DNA from: Gemmatimonadota bacterium
GTDB taxonomy: Bacteria > Gemmatimonadota > Gemmatimonadetes > Longimicrobiales > Gaopeijiaceae
Direction: 5' to 3'
NCBI GenBank assembly: GCA_007121455.1
Contig: SKKN01000016.1
Coordinates: 62,001 to 126,000 of the forward strand
Length of the DNA stretch: 64,000 nucleotides
Shown: piece after piece, positions 53,578 to 62,895 of the stretch
Numbering within the stretch: the stretch's first letter is position 1
Layout of the letters: each line of letters begins with the position of its first letter
Notes under the pieces: model-generated
Told to the model about the DNA's origin: nothing
What the model saw: the letters and a program-made list of their open reading frames with translations, nothing else
Database searches by the model: none
Program-made: the position numbers and the translations under genes

Positions 53578-54954
53578 CTACACCGTGCTCCGCCTCTCGA
53601 CAGGGTCCTGGAGGAGGTGCTTCGAGAGGCGCTTCGCGAGCGCAATGATGGTGAGGACGGTCGGCCGGCCGAGCGAACGCGGAAAGACGGACGCGTCACA
53701 GACGTACAAGCGGCGCACCTCGGTCTCCAGGTCGCTGGTGAGCACGTCCCCGATGCGTGCGGTTGCCGAAGGGTGGGTGCCTCGGAGCGGCGTGGTGAAG
53801 ATCGTATCCGGGTCGCATCCCGCCTTTCGGAGGATGCGGCCGGCCACGGCCTCCGCACGACCGAGCCGCTCCCGGTCGCCCTCCGTCAGTCCCTTGTGGA
53901 TTCGTGCACCGGATTCCACGCCACCGCTGATCTCGTCTGTCAGCTTGATCATGACGCCGAGCGTCCGCCCCCAACGGGGCCAGGTGAGCGCCCACCGGGG
54001 ACCCTTCCGTGCCATGATGAGCGGGTACATCAACCAGGGGTCGATCAAGGTCGAGTAGAGCACCCCGAGGTCGTCGTCGGCGTGACTCCACGTCATCGGG
54101 GGATCCGAACCGATGCCCCGGTATGGAGCCAGCCCGTAGACCATCACGGTCGTATCGATCGCCATCCCTCTGCCGGCGCCTTCGATCCCGCTCGCCCTCA
54201 GGAGGAGGGGAGTGCCGATTCCCCCTCCCGCCACGACGACGGTCTCCGCCTCGACCGTGAACTTCTTGCGGCCTTTCCGCCCCTCCACCCCCCGAACCGA
54301 TCCTCCTTCGACGAGCACGCGATCGGCTCGCGCGCCCGTCCAGACGGTTCCCCCGGCCGCGACCGCCTCGTCCACGTAGGCTCCGGCGTTCCACTTCGCG
54401 CCGCACCGGCAGCCGAGCATGCAGTGGGCCCCGCAGTCGAACGCCTCCGCCCCGGGACTCATCAGCTTGTCCTGCGCCTGCCACGTCATCCCCAGCTCTT
54501 CGGCCGCCTCGGCAATCCGCGTCGAGGCCACCCCTCTCAACCCGGGAGGGAGAGGCCCGACTCCCAGCTCCTTCGCCGTTTCCTCGGCTTCAATGTCCAG
54601 GTCGATCCCGTAGCGCTCGCTCCACCACGCACCCGGGGGCGCGGAGCAGCCGCAGTACATGCTGGTCGCCCCCCCCACCATCAGAGGGCGGATGATGTTC
54701 ATCCCCTCTCGGGAGAAGAGGAGCGCCCGGTGGTCCGCGTAGAGCATGGCCCCGGGATAGGTGCCGTAGAGGGCGCTTCCTCTCCAGTCACGTCCCCGTT
54801 CGAGGATCAGGACTCTGCGCCCTGCGCGAGCGAGGCTCCGGGCGACGGATGCACCCCCCGGACCGGAGCCGACGACGACGGTGTCCCAGCTTTTGTTCTC
54901 GCCTGCCTCGGCACCGGTGTTTCTGTCCAAGCGGGTGCGAGGGGGCCGGCTCAT
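53578..54954 (-). CDS. GMC family FAD-dependent oxidoreductase
   Basis: A 458-residue flavoprotein. The FAD-binding site is VVVGSGPGGASVARSL near residue 27 and ERGRDW; the GMC substrate-side segment is YGCSAPPGAWW-like (seen as MYCGCSAPPGAWW). The C-terminal GMC domain has VCDASVFPRSLGRPTVLTI. An unusual Cys cluster, CGAHCMLGCRCG around residue 160, could hold a metal or iron-sulfur centre, as in cholesterol-oxidase-like and long-chain alcohol oxidases. It oxidises an alcohol or similar group; the substrate is unknown. The start overlaps the flavin reductase stop (ATGA). Confidence 0.88.
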   Translation of the reverse strand: MSRPPRTRLDRNTGAEAGENKSWDTVVVGSGPGGASVARSLARAGRRVLILERGRDWRGSALYGTYPGAMLYADHRALLFSREGMNIIRPLMVGGATSMYCGCSAPPGAWWSERYGIDLDIEAEETAKELGVGPLPPGLRGVASTRIAEAAEELGMTWQAQDKLMSPGAEAFDCGAHCMLGCRCGAKWNAGAYVDEAVAAGGTVWTGARADRVLVEGGSVRGVEGRKGRKKFTVEAETVVVAGGGIGTPLLLRASGIEGAGRGMAIDTTVMVYGLAPYRGIGSDPPMTWSHADDDLGVLYSTLIDPWLMYPLIMARKGPRWALTWPRWGRTLGVMIKLTDEISGGVESGARIHKGLTEGDRERLGRAEAVAGRILRKAGCDPDTIFTTPLRGTHPSATARIGDVLTSDLETEVRRLYVCDASVFPRSLGRPTVLTIIALAKRLSKHLLQDPVERRSTV

Positions 54955-55499
54955 CGCTCCGGGTCCGAGGGATCGAGGGAACGGTAGGAGCGACGGTAGT
55001 AGATCAGGGGTCCCCCTGAAGGGTCCACACGAGCATCTTCCACGAGACCCACGACCAGGCGAGAGCTCCCGACCGGGACGATCGATTCCGCCGAGCAGAC
55101 CAGGTGAGCGTGTGCGCCCTCGATGATGGGATCTCCCCTCTCCGCGAAGGGCGAGGGCCCGACGGGGAAGGCGTCCGTGTACACCTGTGCGATCCAGTTC
55201 TGGTCGACGGAGAGGACATTCACCACGAATCGACTCCCCTCCTCGAGAAAGGGGAGGACCTGCGCTCCCGCACCGAGCGAGAGGACAATCCGGGGCGGAT
55301 CGGCCGACACGCCACCGAGTGAGCCGACGGTCGTGGCGTGAACCGCGCCGCCGTCCGGATCCACGGTGGCGACCACGCTCACGCCCGTGGGCCACTGGGA
55401 AAGCGCCTCCCGGAAGGTGTCGGGCTCCACCCCCCTGGCCTCCTCGCGGGGCTCGTCCTCTCCTGTGCGGATGTGCGGATCGATCGGTGACCGGCTCAT
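54951..55499 (-). CDS. Flavin reductase family protein
   Basis: A 182-residue FMN-binding protein of the flavin reductase (DIM6/NTAB-like) group: LSQWPTGVSVVATVDPDG, ATTVGSLGGVSADPPRIVLSL (core S-x-S-L-x-P), FVVNVLSVDQ and HLVCSAES. It reduces free flavin with NAD(P)H, usually for a partner oxygenase. It is coupled by an ATGA overlap to a GMC oxidoreductase, an uncommon partner. ATG 55499 is chosen; a GTG at 55535 would add 12 residues. Confidence 0.87.
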   Translation of the reverse strand: MSRSPIDPHIRTGEDEPREEARGVEPDTFREALSQWPTGVSVVATVDPDGGAVHATTVGSLGGVSADPPRIVLSLGAGAQVLPFLEEGSRFVVNVLSVDQNWIAQVYTDAFPVGPSPFAERGDPIIEGAHAHLVCSAESIVPVGSSRLVVGLVEDARVDPSGGPLIYYRRSYRSLDPSDPER

Positions 55500-55762
55500 G
55501 CGCTCCTTGGCGTCGGTCAATCCATCAGGAATCACCTCTCCGTAGGACCCCTCGCCTCCGCCGTGGATCCAGTCCGCCGCCGGTCACCTCCCTCCTTCAT
55601 GGCATCGTAGCGCATCCGTAACCGACGCCCGGAGGATCGTCGGCTTCCGCGGCGAGGGGGTAGGCCACGTGGGCGGCACCCCGCCCCTCGTCCATCTTGC
55701 GTTTCGTGTCCGCCGAGCGATAGGAGTACTCGAATCACCACGTCGAGCGACTTCGCCGCGCG

Positions 55763-56308
55763 ATGTGGAACGCCCCTTCTCTCAGCAGGCTGCCTGTGAC
55801 CATTCGCATCTTCGTGACCGGCGGGACCTTCGACAAGGAATACGACGAAATCCGGGGCCGTCTGTATTTCAAGGACACCCACCTTCCGGAGATGCTGCGG
55901 ATGGGACGGTGCCGGGTGGAGGTAGAAATACGAACGCTGATGATGGTGGATTCGCTCGACATGACGGATGAGGACCGGAAGCTCATCGCCCGGAGCTGCC
56001 GCGAGGCGCCTGAACGGCGGATCGTGGTCACGCACGGGACGGATACCATGGTGGAGACGGCGCGGGTGCTTGCGGAGGAAGTGGGGGAAAAGACGGTCGT
56101 CCTCACGGGAGCGATGATCCCGATCGCCTTCGGCAGCTCGGATGGCCTCTTCAACCTCGGTGGCGCACTCACCGCGGTCCAGGCGCTTCCCCACGGAGTC
56201 TACGTGGCAATGAATGGAAGGATCTTCCCCTGGAACCGGGTCCGAAAGAATCGGGACACCGGGGTCTTCGAGCCTTTGCGTGAGGCGTCTGGGGACGCCG
56301 GGCTGTAA
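55763..56308 (+). CDS. Asparaginase-type N-terminal domain protein
   Basis: A 181-residue protein that matches only the N-terminal domain of type I/II asparaginases (usual length about 330). The catalytic Thr motifs are both present: IFVTGGTFDKEYDE and VVTHGTDTMVETA, with GAMIPIAFGSSDG. Single-domain members are known in many genomes; their activity is not settled. ATG 55763 has no good ribosome site, and GTG 55796 just before the fold (VTIRIFVTGGT) is an alternative. It stands alone. Confidence 0.8.
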   Translation: MWNAPSLSRLPVTIRIFVTGGTFDKEYDEIRGRLYFKDTHLPEMLRMGRCRVEVEIRTLMMVDSLDMTDEDRKLIARSCREAPERRIVVTHGTDTMVETARVLAEEVGEKTVVLTGAMIPIAFGSSDGLFNLGGALTAVQALPHGVYVAMNGRIFPWNRVRKNRDTGVFEPLREASGDAGL

Positions 56309-56381
56309 CCGCGTCCGACCTTTCGTGTATGACTCCGAACCCGGCCCAGCGCTTCTTCACCTGATCTGATCGAGGCCTCCC

Positions 56382-57920
56382 GTGGTGGCCCTGAGGACGG
56401 GGTGGAACGCCAGCCAATTCGGATCGGATCATCTTTCCACCTGGAGTCCCGTGCGCACTTCGTCACCCTTCTGGAAGTCCTTCCTACCATGGGTCGGAGT
56501 CGTGGTTCTCACCCTCGCGGTGGTCGTCGGCGGTCTCGTCTATTTCACGGGCCGCCAGGATGCCTCCGTGGCCGGGCCTGCTCCTCGAGCCGAAGGGCCT
56601 GAGCCCCGGCTCGCCGATTTGCCGCCCTCCATCCTCCATCTGCCCGTTGATTACGACCTGAGCACGGCGCCGGCGATGCTGGAGAGCATGCTTCCCCAGC
56701 GGGTCGGCAGTATCGCCGACCGGAGGAGTCATCCGGCGTCGGACCTGATCCAATACGCGTTCGAAGCCGAGCGGGAGCCGCTCCAGGTCGAGCTGCGCGG
56801 GGACACGGTCCAGGTTACGGCCATCCTGCATTACCGTGCGCGCGGATGGTACAACCCGCCGATTTTCCCCGAGATCACAGGTTCGTGTGGAGAGCGGACG
56901 GAGACGATGCCCCGGGCTCGTGTGGTACTCTCCTCCCCGGTGAGCGTCGGAGAGGACTGGTCGATCGAGACGGCTCTGCAGATCGACCGTGTGGAGCCGA
57001 TGACGTCGGGCCGTGGGGACCGCTGCATCGTGAGTGGAATCGACGTGGATATCACGGAATGGATCATGGAGGAAGCCAGGGTCGGTCTCGGGGAGTGGCT
57101 TTCCGAGATCGATGGGACCCTGGCCGGCTTCGACTTTCGCACGGATCTCGAGCAGTACTGGACCATGATTCGGGATCCGGTCGACCTCGGCGGGGGCTTC
57201 TGGCTCGTCGTCGATCCGCGATCGATCCGGCACGCGGGCCTCAACGGGTCGAGCTCGATGGCGAACGGGCTGCGGATTGACCTGGAGGTGGAGGCGCGCC
57301 CGAGGATCGTCTCCGGGGCCCGGCCGTCACAGAACGGAGCGACGGCGGCGGAACTGCCGCGGCTGGTTCAGGGGCCTGTCGACGAAGGCTCGACGGTTCA
57401 CCTCGAAAGCACGACCGACTACGGCATGATCTCCGATCTGGCTCGCGAGGCCCTCAGGGGACAGGTGGTCGAGGCCGGGGGAAGGACGATCCGGATCGAG
57501 GACGTCCGGGTTCGAGGCGTCGGGGACGGACGTGTCTCGCTCGACCTCCGGGTCGACGGAGCGGTCCGGGGCCAACTCTTCCTCGTGGGAACGCCGGTCT
57601 ATGACGCCGCGAGGAACGAGATCACGATTCCGGATCTCACCTTCCATGTGGAGACGAGGAACGTGCTCGCCCGGGCCGCAAGCTGGATCCTGCAGACGGG
57701 GTTCTCGGACCGCATCCGGCGCCAGGCACGGTGGTCCGTCGGAGAATTGCTCGACGACCCGGCTGCGCTCGCCGAGGAGGCGCTCAACCGCCAGCTGTCG
57801 GAGCTCGTGCGTATGGAAGGAAGGCTCGGCTCCCTGGAGGTCACCCGGGTCGCGGCGATGCGTCACGGCCTCGTGGTGCGGTCGCGGCTGGCGGGAGACG
57901 TGCGCTTGATCGTCGAGTAG
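56382..57920 (+). CDS. DUF4403 family membrane-anchored protein
   Basis: A 512-residue protein with one N-terminal transmembrane helix at about residues 36-54, then the DUF4403 body: PSILHLPVDYDLSTAPAML, then WIMEEARVGLGEWL and a repeat of the same fold after residue 330 (STTDYGMISDLAREAL). DUF4403 resembles tubular lipid-binding folds; a lipid transport role in the envelope is suspected only. The start is uncertain: GTG 56382 is the longest, and a GTG near 56451 lies closer to the membrane helix. It converges with the NHL gene. Confidence 0.8.
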   Translation: MVALRTGWNASQFGSDHLSTWSPVRTSSPFWKSFLPWVGVVVLTLAVVVGGLVYFTGRQDASVAGPAPRAEGPEPRLADLPPSILHLPVDYDLSTAPAMLESMLPQRVGSIADRRSHPASDLIQYAFEAEREPLQVELRGDTVQVTAILHYRARGWYNPPIFPEITGSCGERTETMPRARVVLSSPVSVGEDWSIETALQIDRVEPMTSGRGDRCIVSGIDVDITEWIMEEARVGLGEWLSEIDGTLAGFDFRTDLEQYWTMIRDPVDLGGGFWLVVDPRSIRHAGLNGSSSMANGLRIDLEVEARPRIVSGARPSQNGATAAELPRLVQGPVDEGSTVHLESTTDYGMISDLAREALRGQVVEAGGRTIRIEDVRVRGVGDGRVSLDLRVDGAVRGQLFLVGTPVYDAARNEITIPDLTFHVETRNVLARAASWILQTGFSDRIRRQARWSVGELLDDPAALAEEALNRQLSELVRMEGRLGSLEVTRVAAMRHGLVVRSRLAGDVRLIVE

Positions 57921-57962
57921 GCACGAGAACCCGACCCGTCTCACGACGTGCGGTTCTTGAGG

Positions 57963-58982
57963 TCAGGGTCGGATGCGCACGTAGGTTGTCAGGTTCCGCG
58001 GCCCCACCTCTGCCGCGTAGACCCTTCCCTCCTCGTCGACTCCCACGTACTCGGCACCGCTCGTCGCCGAGTTGTCCGGGTCCGGCTCCGGATCCAGAAT
58101 GAATGCGGTGACCCAGCCGGTCCGCGCATCACCGATGCGAATTCCCCTTTCCCACCCGGGGTTCCGCGCCGCGTTCGACTCGGAGTCCGCGACGTAGATC
58201 ACGTCGTCCGCGTCGATGAATATGCCGCTCGGACGGCCAAACTGGCTCCACTCTTCGAGGAACTCTCCGTTCTGGGTGAAGATCTGGATCCGGTTGTTGT
58301 AACGGTCCCCGACGAAGACCCGCCCCTGCGTGTCCATGGCGATCGCGTGCGGGTCACTGAACTGACCGGGTCCGGGGCCCGTTTCGCCCCACACCATCAG
58401 GAACCGTCCACTGCTGTCGAACTTCACGATCCGGTTGTTGCCACCTGCGCCATGTCCATCGGCCACAAAGATGTCCCCATTCGGAGCGACTACGACATCG
58501 GAGGGGCTGTCGAAGAGGTCAGGTCCGTCCCCGGATCTGCCGGGCTCCCCCAGGGTCAGGAGAAGCTCGCCTTCGGCGGTGAACTTCATGACCGTGTGAC
58601 CGAGGCCCGGAGGCGTGTCGCCGAAACCGACGGCGTCCGTCACCCAGATATGCCCCTCGTGGTCGATGAAGAAGCCATGTGGCCACGCGACGGCTCCGGC
58701 CCCGAAGCTCTGCAGGAAGCGGCCCTCGGAGTCGAACTGTAGGATCGGGTCGAGCTCGGAGTCGAGGCAGGAGTTCTCCCCACACCGTTCGAACACCCAG
58801 ATATTCCCGTCCGCGTCCGGAAGGACACCGATCACGGCCCCCCACTCCCTGCCGTCCGGGAGCTCACCCCATGTCCCGGCCGAGCGGTAGGGTTGATCCT
58901 GGCCGACGGCAGCCTCCACTCCGGCTCCCATACCGAGCACTGCTGCGGTAAGCGCCCACATCATCGTCCTGGCGGTTCGCAT
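57963..58982 (-). CDS. Exported NHL-repeat propeller (peptidylglycine lyase-like)
   Basis: A 339-residue exported six-bladed propeller. The signal ends GVEAAVGQ. NHL-type blades: NIWVFERCGENSC, GFFIDHEGHIWVTD, DVVVAPNGDIFVADGHG, AIAMDTQGRVFVGDRYNNR and FGRPSGIFIDADDVIYVAD. The pattern with HGHIWVTDxG resembles peptidyl-alpha-hydroxyglycine lyases, but enzyme activity cannot be claimed. It lies 12 nt downstream of a second NHL protein gene, so the two form an operon. Confidence 0.83.
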   Translation of the reverse strand: MRTARTMMWALTAAVLGMGAGVEAAVGQDQPYRSAGTWGELPDGREWGAVIGVLPDADGNIWVFERCGENSCLDSELDPILQFDSEGRFLQSFGAGAVAWPHGFFIDHEGHIWVTDAVGFGDTPPGLGHTVMKFTAEGELLLTLGEPGRSGDGPDLFDSPSDVVVAPNGDIFVADGHGAGGNNRIVKFDSSGRFLMVWGETGPGPGQFSDPHAIAMDTQGRVFVGDRYNNRIQIFTQNGEFLEEWSQFGRPSGIFIDADDVIYVADSESNAARNPGWERGIRIGDARTGWVTAFILDPEPDPDNSATSGAEYVGVDEEGRVYAAEVGPRNLTTYVRIRP

Positions 58983-58994
58983 GGCTCCTCCTCC

Positions 58995-60119
58995 TCAGTG
59001 GGATGGGGCGAACTTCTGCACCCGGTGCCCCTGGTTGACTTCGGATGTGAAGATGTTCCCATGGGAATCGACAGCCAAATTGTGTACCCAATCGAAGTGG
59101 CCCGGCCTGCGTCCCCCCCGCCCAAAGCTGCCCGCCAGCTCCAGGGTTTCCCGGTCGATCACCCAGACGGCGTTGTTCGTGCCGTCCGGTACATAGATCC
59201 AGCGCTGTTCCGGGTCGCGAGAGAGCGCCACGTCCCACGTCGAGCCCATCGAGAGCGTTTCGGTGCGGATGAAGAATTCATCTACGTACGTGCCGTCTTT
59301 CTCGAAGATCTGGACGCGGTTGCTCCCGCGGTCCGTCACGTAGACGAGGCCATCTCCCGAGATCGCGACCCCGTGCACCGGCCCTCGGAATTGAGGGCCG
59401 GGGGATGCGCTCGGGTCATAGGCGCCGAGATCGCCGTCGTCCGGCGGGTCGCCGTAGGCCCCCCAGTGCCGGAGGTACTCTCCCGTTTCCGCATCGAAGA
59501 CGATCACCCGCCGGTTGCCGTACCCGTCCGCGATGAACAGTTCGTTCGACTCAGGGTCGACTTCCATGGCCGTCGGGCCCCCCAGCAGGGCCGTGTCGTG
59601 GCTTCCGCCACTCCGTTCCTTCTCGCCGATCTGGAGAAGGAATTCCCCGTCGCGAGTGAACTTGAGCACGTGGTGGCCGCCAAGTCCCGCCCCAATCCAC
59701 ACATGGTCCTGGTGGTCGACGTGGATCCCATGCTCTTCATCGGACCATTCGTATTCTTCTCCCGGTCCCCCCCACGCCTGCACCACGTTTCCTTCGGGGT
59801 CGAGCTCGATGACCGGTGGGGCGGGTACGCAGCACATCGCGATGGGAGGCTCCTGAGCAGCACCCGCGTTCACGGCGTTCACGGAGCGGGGGCGGTGGAG
59901 GATCCATACATGGTCACGACGATCGACGGCGACTCCGGCAACCTGGCCGATGATCCAGTTGTCCGGGAGCTCCGCCGGCCACAGGGGTTCGACTTCGAAC
60001 ACGGGCGGTTCGGTCGGTTCGGCCGCCAGCTCGTGGGGCGCCGCCTGGCAGGAGGTAGTGAGCAGCAGAGCCGCTCCGCAGATCGCCACGGCTCCGAGTC
60101 GCAGTCGTTGAACTTCCAT
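58995..60119 (-). CDS. NHL-repeat propeller lipoprotein
   Basis: A 374-residue propeller with a lipobox TTSC near residue 24. Blades are visible in GVAVDRRDHVWILHRP, GIHVDHQDHVWIGAGLGG, AMEVDPESNELFIADGYGNR, GVAISGDGLVYVTDRGSNR and NLAVDSHGNIFTSEV. It resembles its downstream neighbour, and they may be old duplicates. Related propellers in Acidobacteria and Gemmatimonadota are abundant; their ligand is unknown. ATG 60119 is preceded by AAGGAGG, a strong ribosome site. Confidence 0.85.
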   Translation of the reverse strand: MEVQRLRLGAVAICGAALLLTTSCQAAPHELAAEPTEPPVFEVEPLWPAELPDNWIIGQVAGVAVDRRDHVWILHRPRSVNAVNAGAAQEPPIAMCCVPAPPVIELDPEGNVVQAWGGPGEEYEWSDEEHGIHVDHQDHVWIGAGLGGHHVLKFTRDGEFLLQIGEKERSGGSHDTALLGGPTAMEVDPESNELFIADGYGNRRVIVFDAETGEYLRHWGAYGDPPDDGDLGAYDPSASPGPQFRGPVHGVAISGDGLVYVTDRGSNRVQIFEKDGTYVDEFFIRTETLSMGSTWDVALSRDPEQRWIYVPDGTNNAVWVIDRETLELAGSFGRGGRRPGHFDWVHNLAVDSHGNIFTSEVNQGHRVQKFAPSH

Positions 60120-60220
60120 ACGCCAACCTCCTTTCGCATGCGGCGATTCGACCTCTTACCATAGGGCGCGCTGTCTGGCATCACCAGGCGGATACGATCG
60201 GCCATCCCCTCTGAGTCGGG

Positions 60221-61945
60221 TCACGCCGAAGCTTCGGCTCCCGCTCCGGTCGTCGCTTCGTGGATATTCATCGTATGCGCGCGAACCCGTCGGTAGTCCG
60301 TCAGGATCTCGGTGTAGATCAAGCTGAGGCTCGGATCGACCGGGCGTTCGACCATTCGCTGCAGTTGCTCGTCCTGAAGCCTCCTCACCCTCCGGGTGAT
60401 CGATGCGCTCGTGCTTTGGGCCAGCGCCTCGGTCATCGCCTCGCGGTGGACATACGCGTCCGTCACCCTCCGGAGAAAGTCGGCAACGGCGTCATGAAGC
60501 GCGAGGAGATCCTCCTGCTGGTCGGCCGGAAGCTCGAGGTGCTGGTCCCTCAGCTTCAGGAAGCTCCTCAGGATGCTCACGAGGCGGTCGCTCATGGACT
60601 CGTACTCGTGAGCGATTCGGAGTTGCTCACGGCCCTCCTCCGAGATCCTGTGCGGAACGGTCGAATCCATGATGTCGGTCAGGAAGGTGACGATCTCGTG
60701 GTGGACATTGTCGAGGACCTCCTCCCGGTGGAAGGTCTTCTGGATGATCCCTTCGTCCCGCGGGCCATTGAAGCTCACCTGGCGGATCCAGTCGATCATC
60801 TTGAGGACCCCCTGGCCCATCTGCATGACCTCACCCCGGCTCTGTTCGATCCCGAGGACCGGCGCCGAGACGCCGCGTGCATCCAGGTGCTTGAGGTGCG
60901 CGACCTCCTTGACCTGTGGGTCGGGGGCGAGACGTTCGAGGAATCGAGCGTACGGGCGCAGGAATGGAAGGAAGAGTGCGGTGTTCGTCAGATTGAAGAG
61001 CGTGTGGGTGAGGGCGATCCCCGCCGTTACGGCGACTCCGAACGCGACCGGGTCGGGGGCCTCCAGGAACGAGACCTCCATCGGGTTGAGGCCGTGGACT
61101 CCTTCGACCAGCCCAGCGACGAGGTGGCTGTACCATCCGAAGATGAGGGTGATCCAGAAGACGCCGAAGAGGTTGAAGAGGACATGTGCATAGGCGGTGC
61201 GTTTCGCGTTCGTGTTCGCTCCCACCGAGGCGATCAGGACCGTGATCGTGGTCCCGATGTTTTCACCGAGAACGAATGCGGCCGCCGTCGTGAACGGGAT
61301 CACCCCGGTCGCCGCGAGCCCGATCGTGATGCCCAGCGTCGCGCTGCTGCTCTGCACGAGGAAGGTCAGCACCGCGCCGAGCATCACGCAGCGTAGAACG
61401 CCGGAATAGGTGTCGGCTTGAAACCAGGCGAAGGCCTCCACGAACGTGGGGATGTCGCGCATGGGCGCGAACCCTTCCTTCATGAGTTCGAGGCCGAAGA
61501 AGATCATCCCCAGACCCATGGCGGCCATGGCGATGAATCGGATCCGGTCACGCCGCGAGAAGAGGTAGACGAGGGCCGCGACGCCGAGGAGAGGGAGCCC
61601 GTACTCACCGATCTTCAAGATGAGGATCCAGCCGGTGATCGTGGTTCCGATGTTCGCTCCCAGAATGACACCGATCGCCTGGTGGAGCTGCATCAAGCCG
61701 GCGTTCACGAGCCCTACGACGATGACCGTGGAGACCGTGGAGGACTGGACGAGAAGGGTCACACCGGTCCCCGCCCCGGTGGCCATCAGGCGGTTGTCCG
61801 TCACCAGGCTGATCATGCGCCGAAGGGAGTTCCCGGCCACAGCCTGCATGCCTTCGGACATGTACTTCATGCCGAGCATGAAGATTCCGAGTCCACCGAC
61901 CGCGGCCATGGCCATGGTCATAGTGGCTACGAACGTGTCGTTCAC
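60221..61945 (-). CDS. Na+/phosphate cotransporter family protein with PhoU-like tail
   Basis: A 574-residue NptA/YjbB-like protein. Two inverted repeats carry the QSSS motif of this family: LLVQSSTVSTVIVVGLV and FLVQSSSATLGITIGL; GANIGTTITGW and GENIGTTITV follow in register. Residues 350-560 are helical and resemble PhoU (NVHHEIVTFLTDIM, ESMSDRLVSILRSF). It moves phosphate, often outward. It is outside the Pho island and no 11-nt GTNAC repeat precedes it. GTG 61945 is the start. Confidence 0.88.
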   Translation of the reverse strand: MNDTFVATMTMAMAAVGGLGIFMLGMKYMSEGMQAVAGNSLRRMISLVTDNRLMATGAGTGVTLLVQSSTVSTVIVVGLVNAGLMQLHQAIGVILGANIGTTITGWILILKIGEYGLPLLGVAALVYLFSRRDRIRFIAMAAMGLGMIFFGLELMKEGFAPMRDIPTFVEAFAWFQADTYSGVLRCVMLGAVLTFLVQSSSATLGITIGLAATGVIPFTTAAAFVLGENIGTTITVLIASVGANTNAKRTAYAHVLFNLFGVFWITLIFGWYSHLVAGLVEGVHGLNPMEVSFLEAPDPVAFGVAVTAGIALTHTLFNLTNTALFLPFLRPYARFLERLAPDPQVKEVAHLKHLDARGVSAPVLGIEQSRGEVMQMGQGVLKMIDWIRQVSFNGPRDEGIIQKTFHREEVLDNVHHEIVTFLTDIMDSTVPHRISEEGREQLRIAHEYESMSDRLVSILRSFLKLRDQHLELPADQQEDLLALHDAVADFLRRVTDAYVHREAMTEALAQSTSASITRRVRRLQDEQLQRMVERPVDPSLSLIYTEILTDYRRVRAHTMNIHEATTGAGAEASA

Positions 61946-62038
61946 GAGCCTCTCATGAAGCTGCAGGGGCGGGGCGGATTCGTGTTTCGGGCGGAAAGCT
62001 GAGGCAGAGGGCCGGAGTGAGGCAAGTGGCGAGGGGGT

Positions 62039-62482
62039 CTACGTGGAGGGATCGGCGTGATGCCGCGTCCCGTCGGTGCTGCGTCCGTTGAGCCGAACGC
62101 CGATCATATGTCCGGCCCAAGCCGCGGGAATCCAGAGGAGGAAGGCGAGGGCGAGATTCCCACCCGCGACCACTCTTCGGCCTTCGGACACGAGGAGGAG
62201 CGTCTCCAGGCTGAAGATGGAGAAGGTGGTCAGGCCGCCGCAGAGCCCCACCATGACGAAAGCTCGCACCTCGCGAGTGACGACCCATCGGCCCTCGGGT
62301 GCCGTGAGGGTTGCATATCCTCCAATCACGAAGGACCCGAGGACGTTCACCAACAGAGTCCCCCACGGGAAGGCGGCTCCTGGCAGGAAGAGCGTTCCGC
62401 GTGCGACGAGGTCTCGCGCGACGGCTCCGAGTGCGCTTCCACCCGCGACTGCGAGGTAGCTGCCGCGTCCCGGGCGGGTCAT
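62039..62482 (-). CDS. crcB: CrcB/Fluc fluoride channel subunit (second of pair)
   Basis: A 147-residue protein with four transmembrane helices. The conserved Asn (VNVLGSFVIGG) and the TTFSIFS motif near residue 77 are present; the Gly-Gly turn GGSALGAVAR at the N-terminus is usual. Fluc channels let fluoride out of the cell as antiparallel dimers. The C-terminal tail is longer and charged (RLNGRSTDGTRHHADPST). Its ATG overlaps the stop of the other crcB gene (ATGA). Confidence 0.9.
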   Translation of the reverse strand: MTRPGRGSYLAVAGGSALGAVARDLVARGTLFLPGAAFPWGTLLVNVLGSFVIGGYATLTAPEGRWVVTREVRAFVMVGLCGGLTTFSIFSLETLLLVSEGRRVVAGGNLALAFLLWIPAAWAGHMIGVRLNGRSTDGTRHHADPST

Positions 62483-62877
62483 CCGCCTGCCGCCGCGCGA
62501 ACGCCTCCGAATCCGAGGCCGACCCCCAGAAGACAGAGGAGGAAGGAGATGGCGATGTTCAAGCCGGCCGCTCCCCACCGCTTCTCCTTCATGAGTTCGA
62601 GGCTCTGGAGGCTGAACGAAGACACCGTCGTGTAGCTTCCCAGCATCCCTACGGCCGCAAAGGCCCAGAGCGCCTCGAGGCGAGGTGAAGGGCTCAACGT
62701 CCCGATCCCTGCGGCGAGCGCTCCGAGGAAACACGCGCCGGAGACGTTGACTGCGATCGTGCCCCAGGGGAAGCCCTCTCCCCATTGTTCCGCCGCGAAC
62801 TGGGTCAGTCCGAAGCGGCCGGCTCCTCCGACCGCTCCCCCGGCGGCGACGAGGGCGAGCTCGACCGCGAGGCCCAC
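62479..62877 (-). CDS. crcB: CrcB/Fluc fluoride channel subunit (first of pair)
   Basis: A 132-residue four-helix subunit with VNVSGACFLGA (channel Asn) and GSYTTVSSFSLQ in place of the more usual TTFSTFS, so it differs from its neighbour in one pore Phe. GTG 62877 is the start. Two different subunits encoded side by side usually form an obligate heterodimer with fixed, opposite orientation. The operon also includes the DUF4399 lipoprotein upstream. Confidence 0.9.
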   Translation of the reverse strand: MGLAVELALVAAGGAVGGAGRFGLTQFAAEQWGEGFPWGTIAVNVSGACFLGALAAGIGTLSPSPRLEALWAFAAVGMLGSYTTVSSFSLQSLELMKEKRWGAAGLNIAISFLLCLLGVGLGFGGVRAAAGG

Positions 62878-62895
62878 GCTACCGTTCAGGTGACG

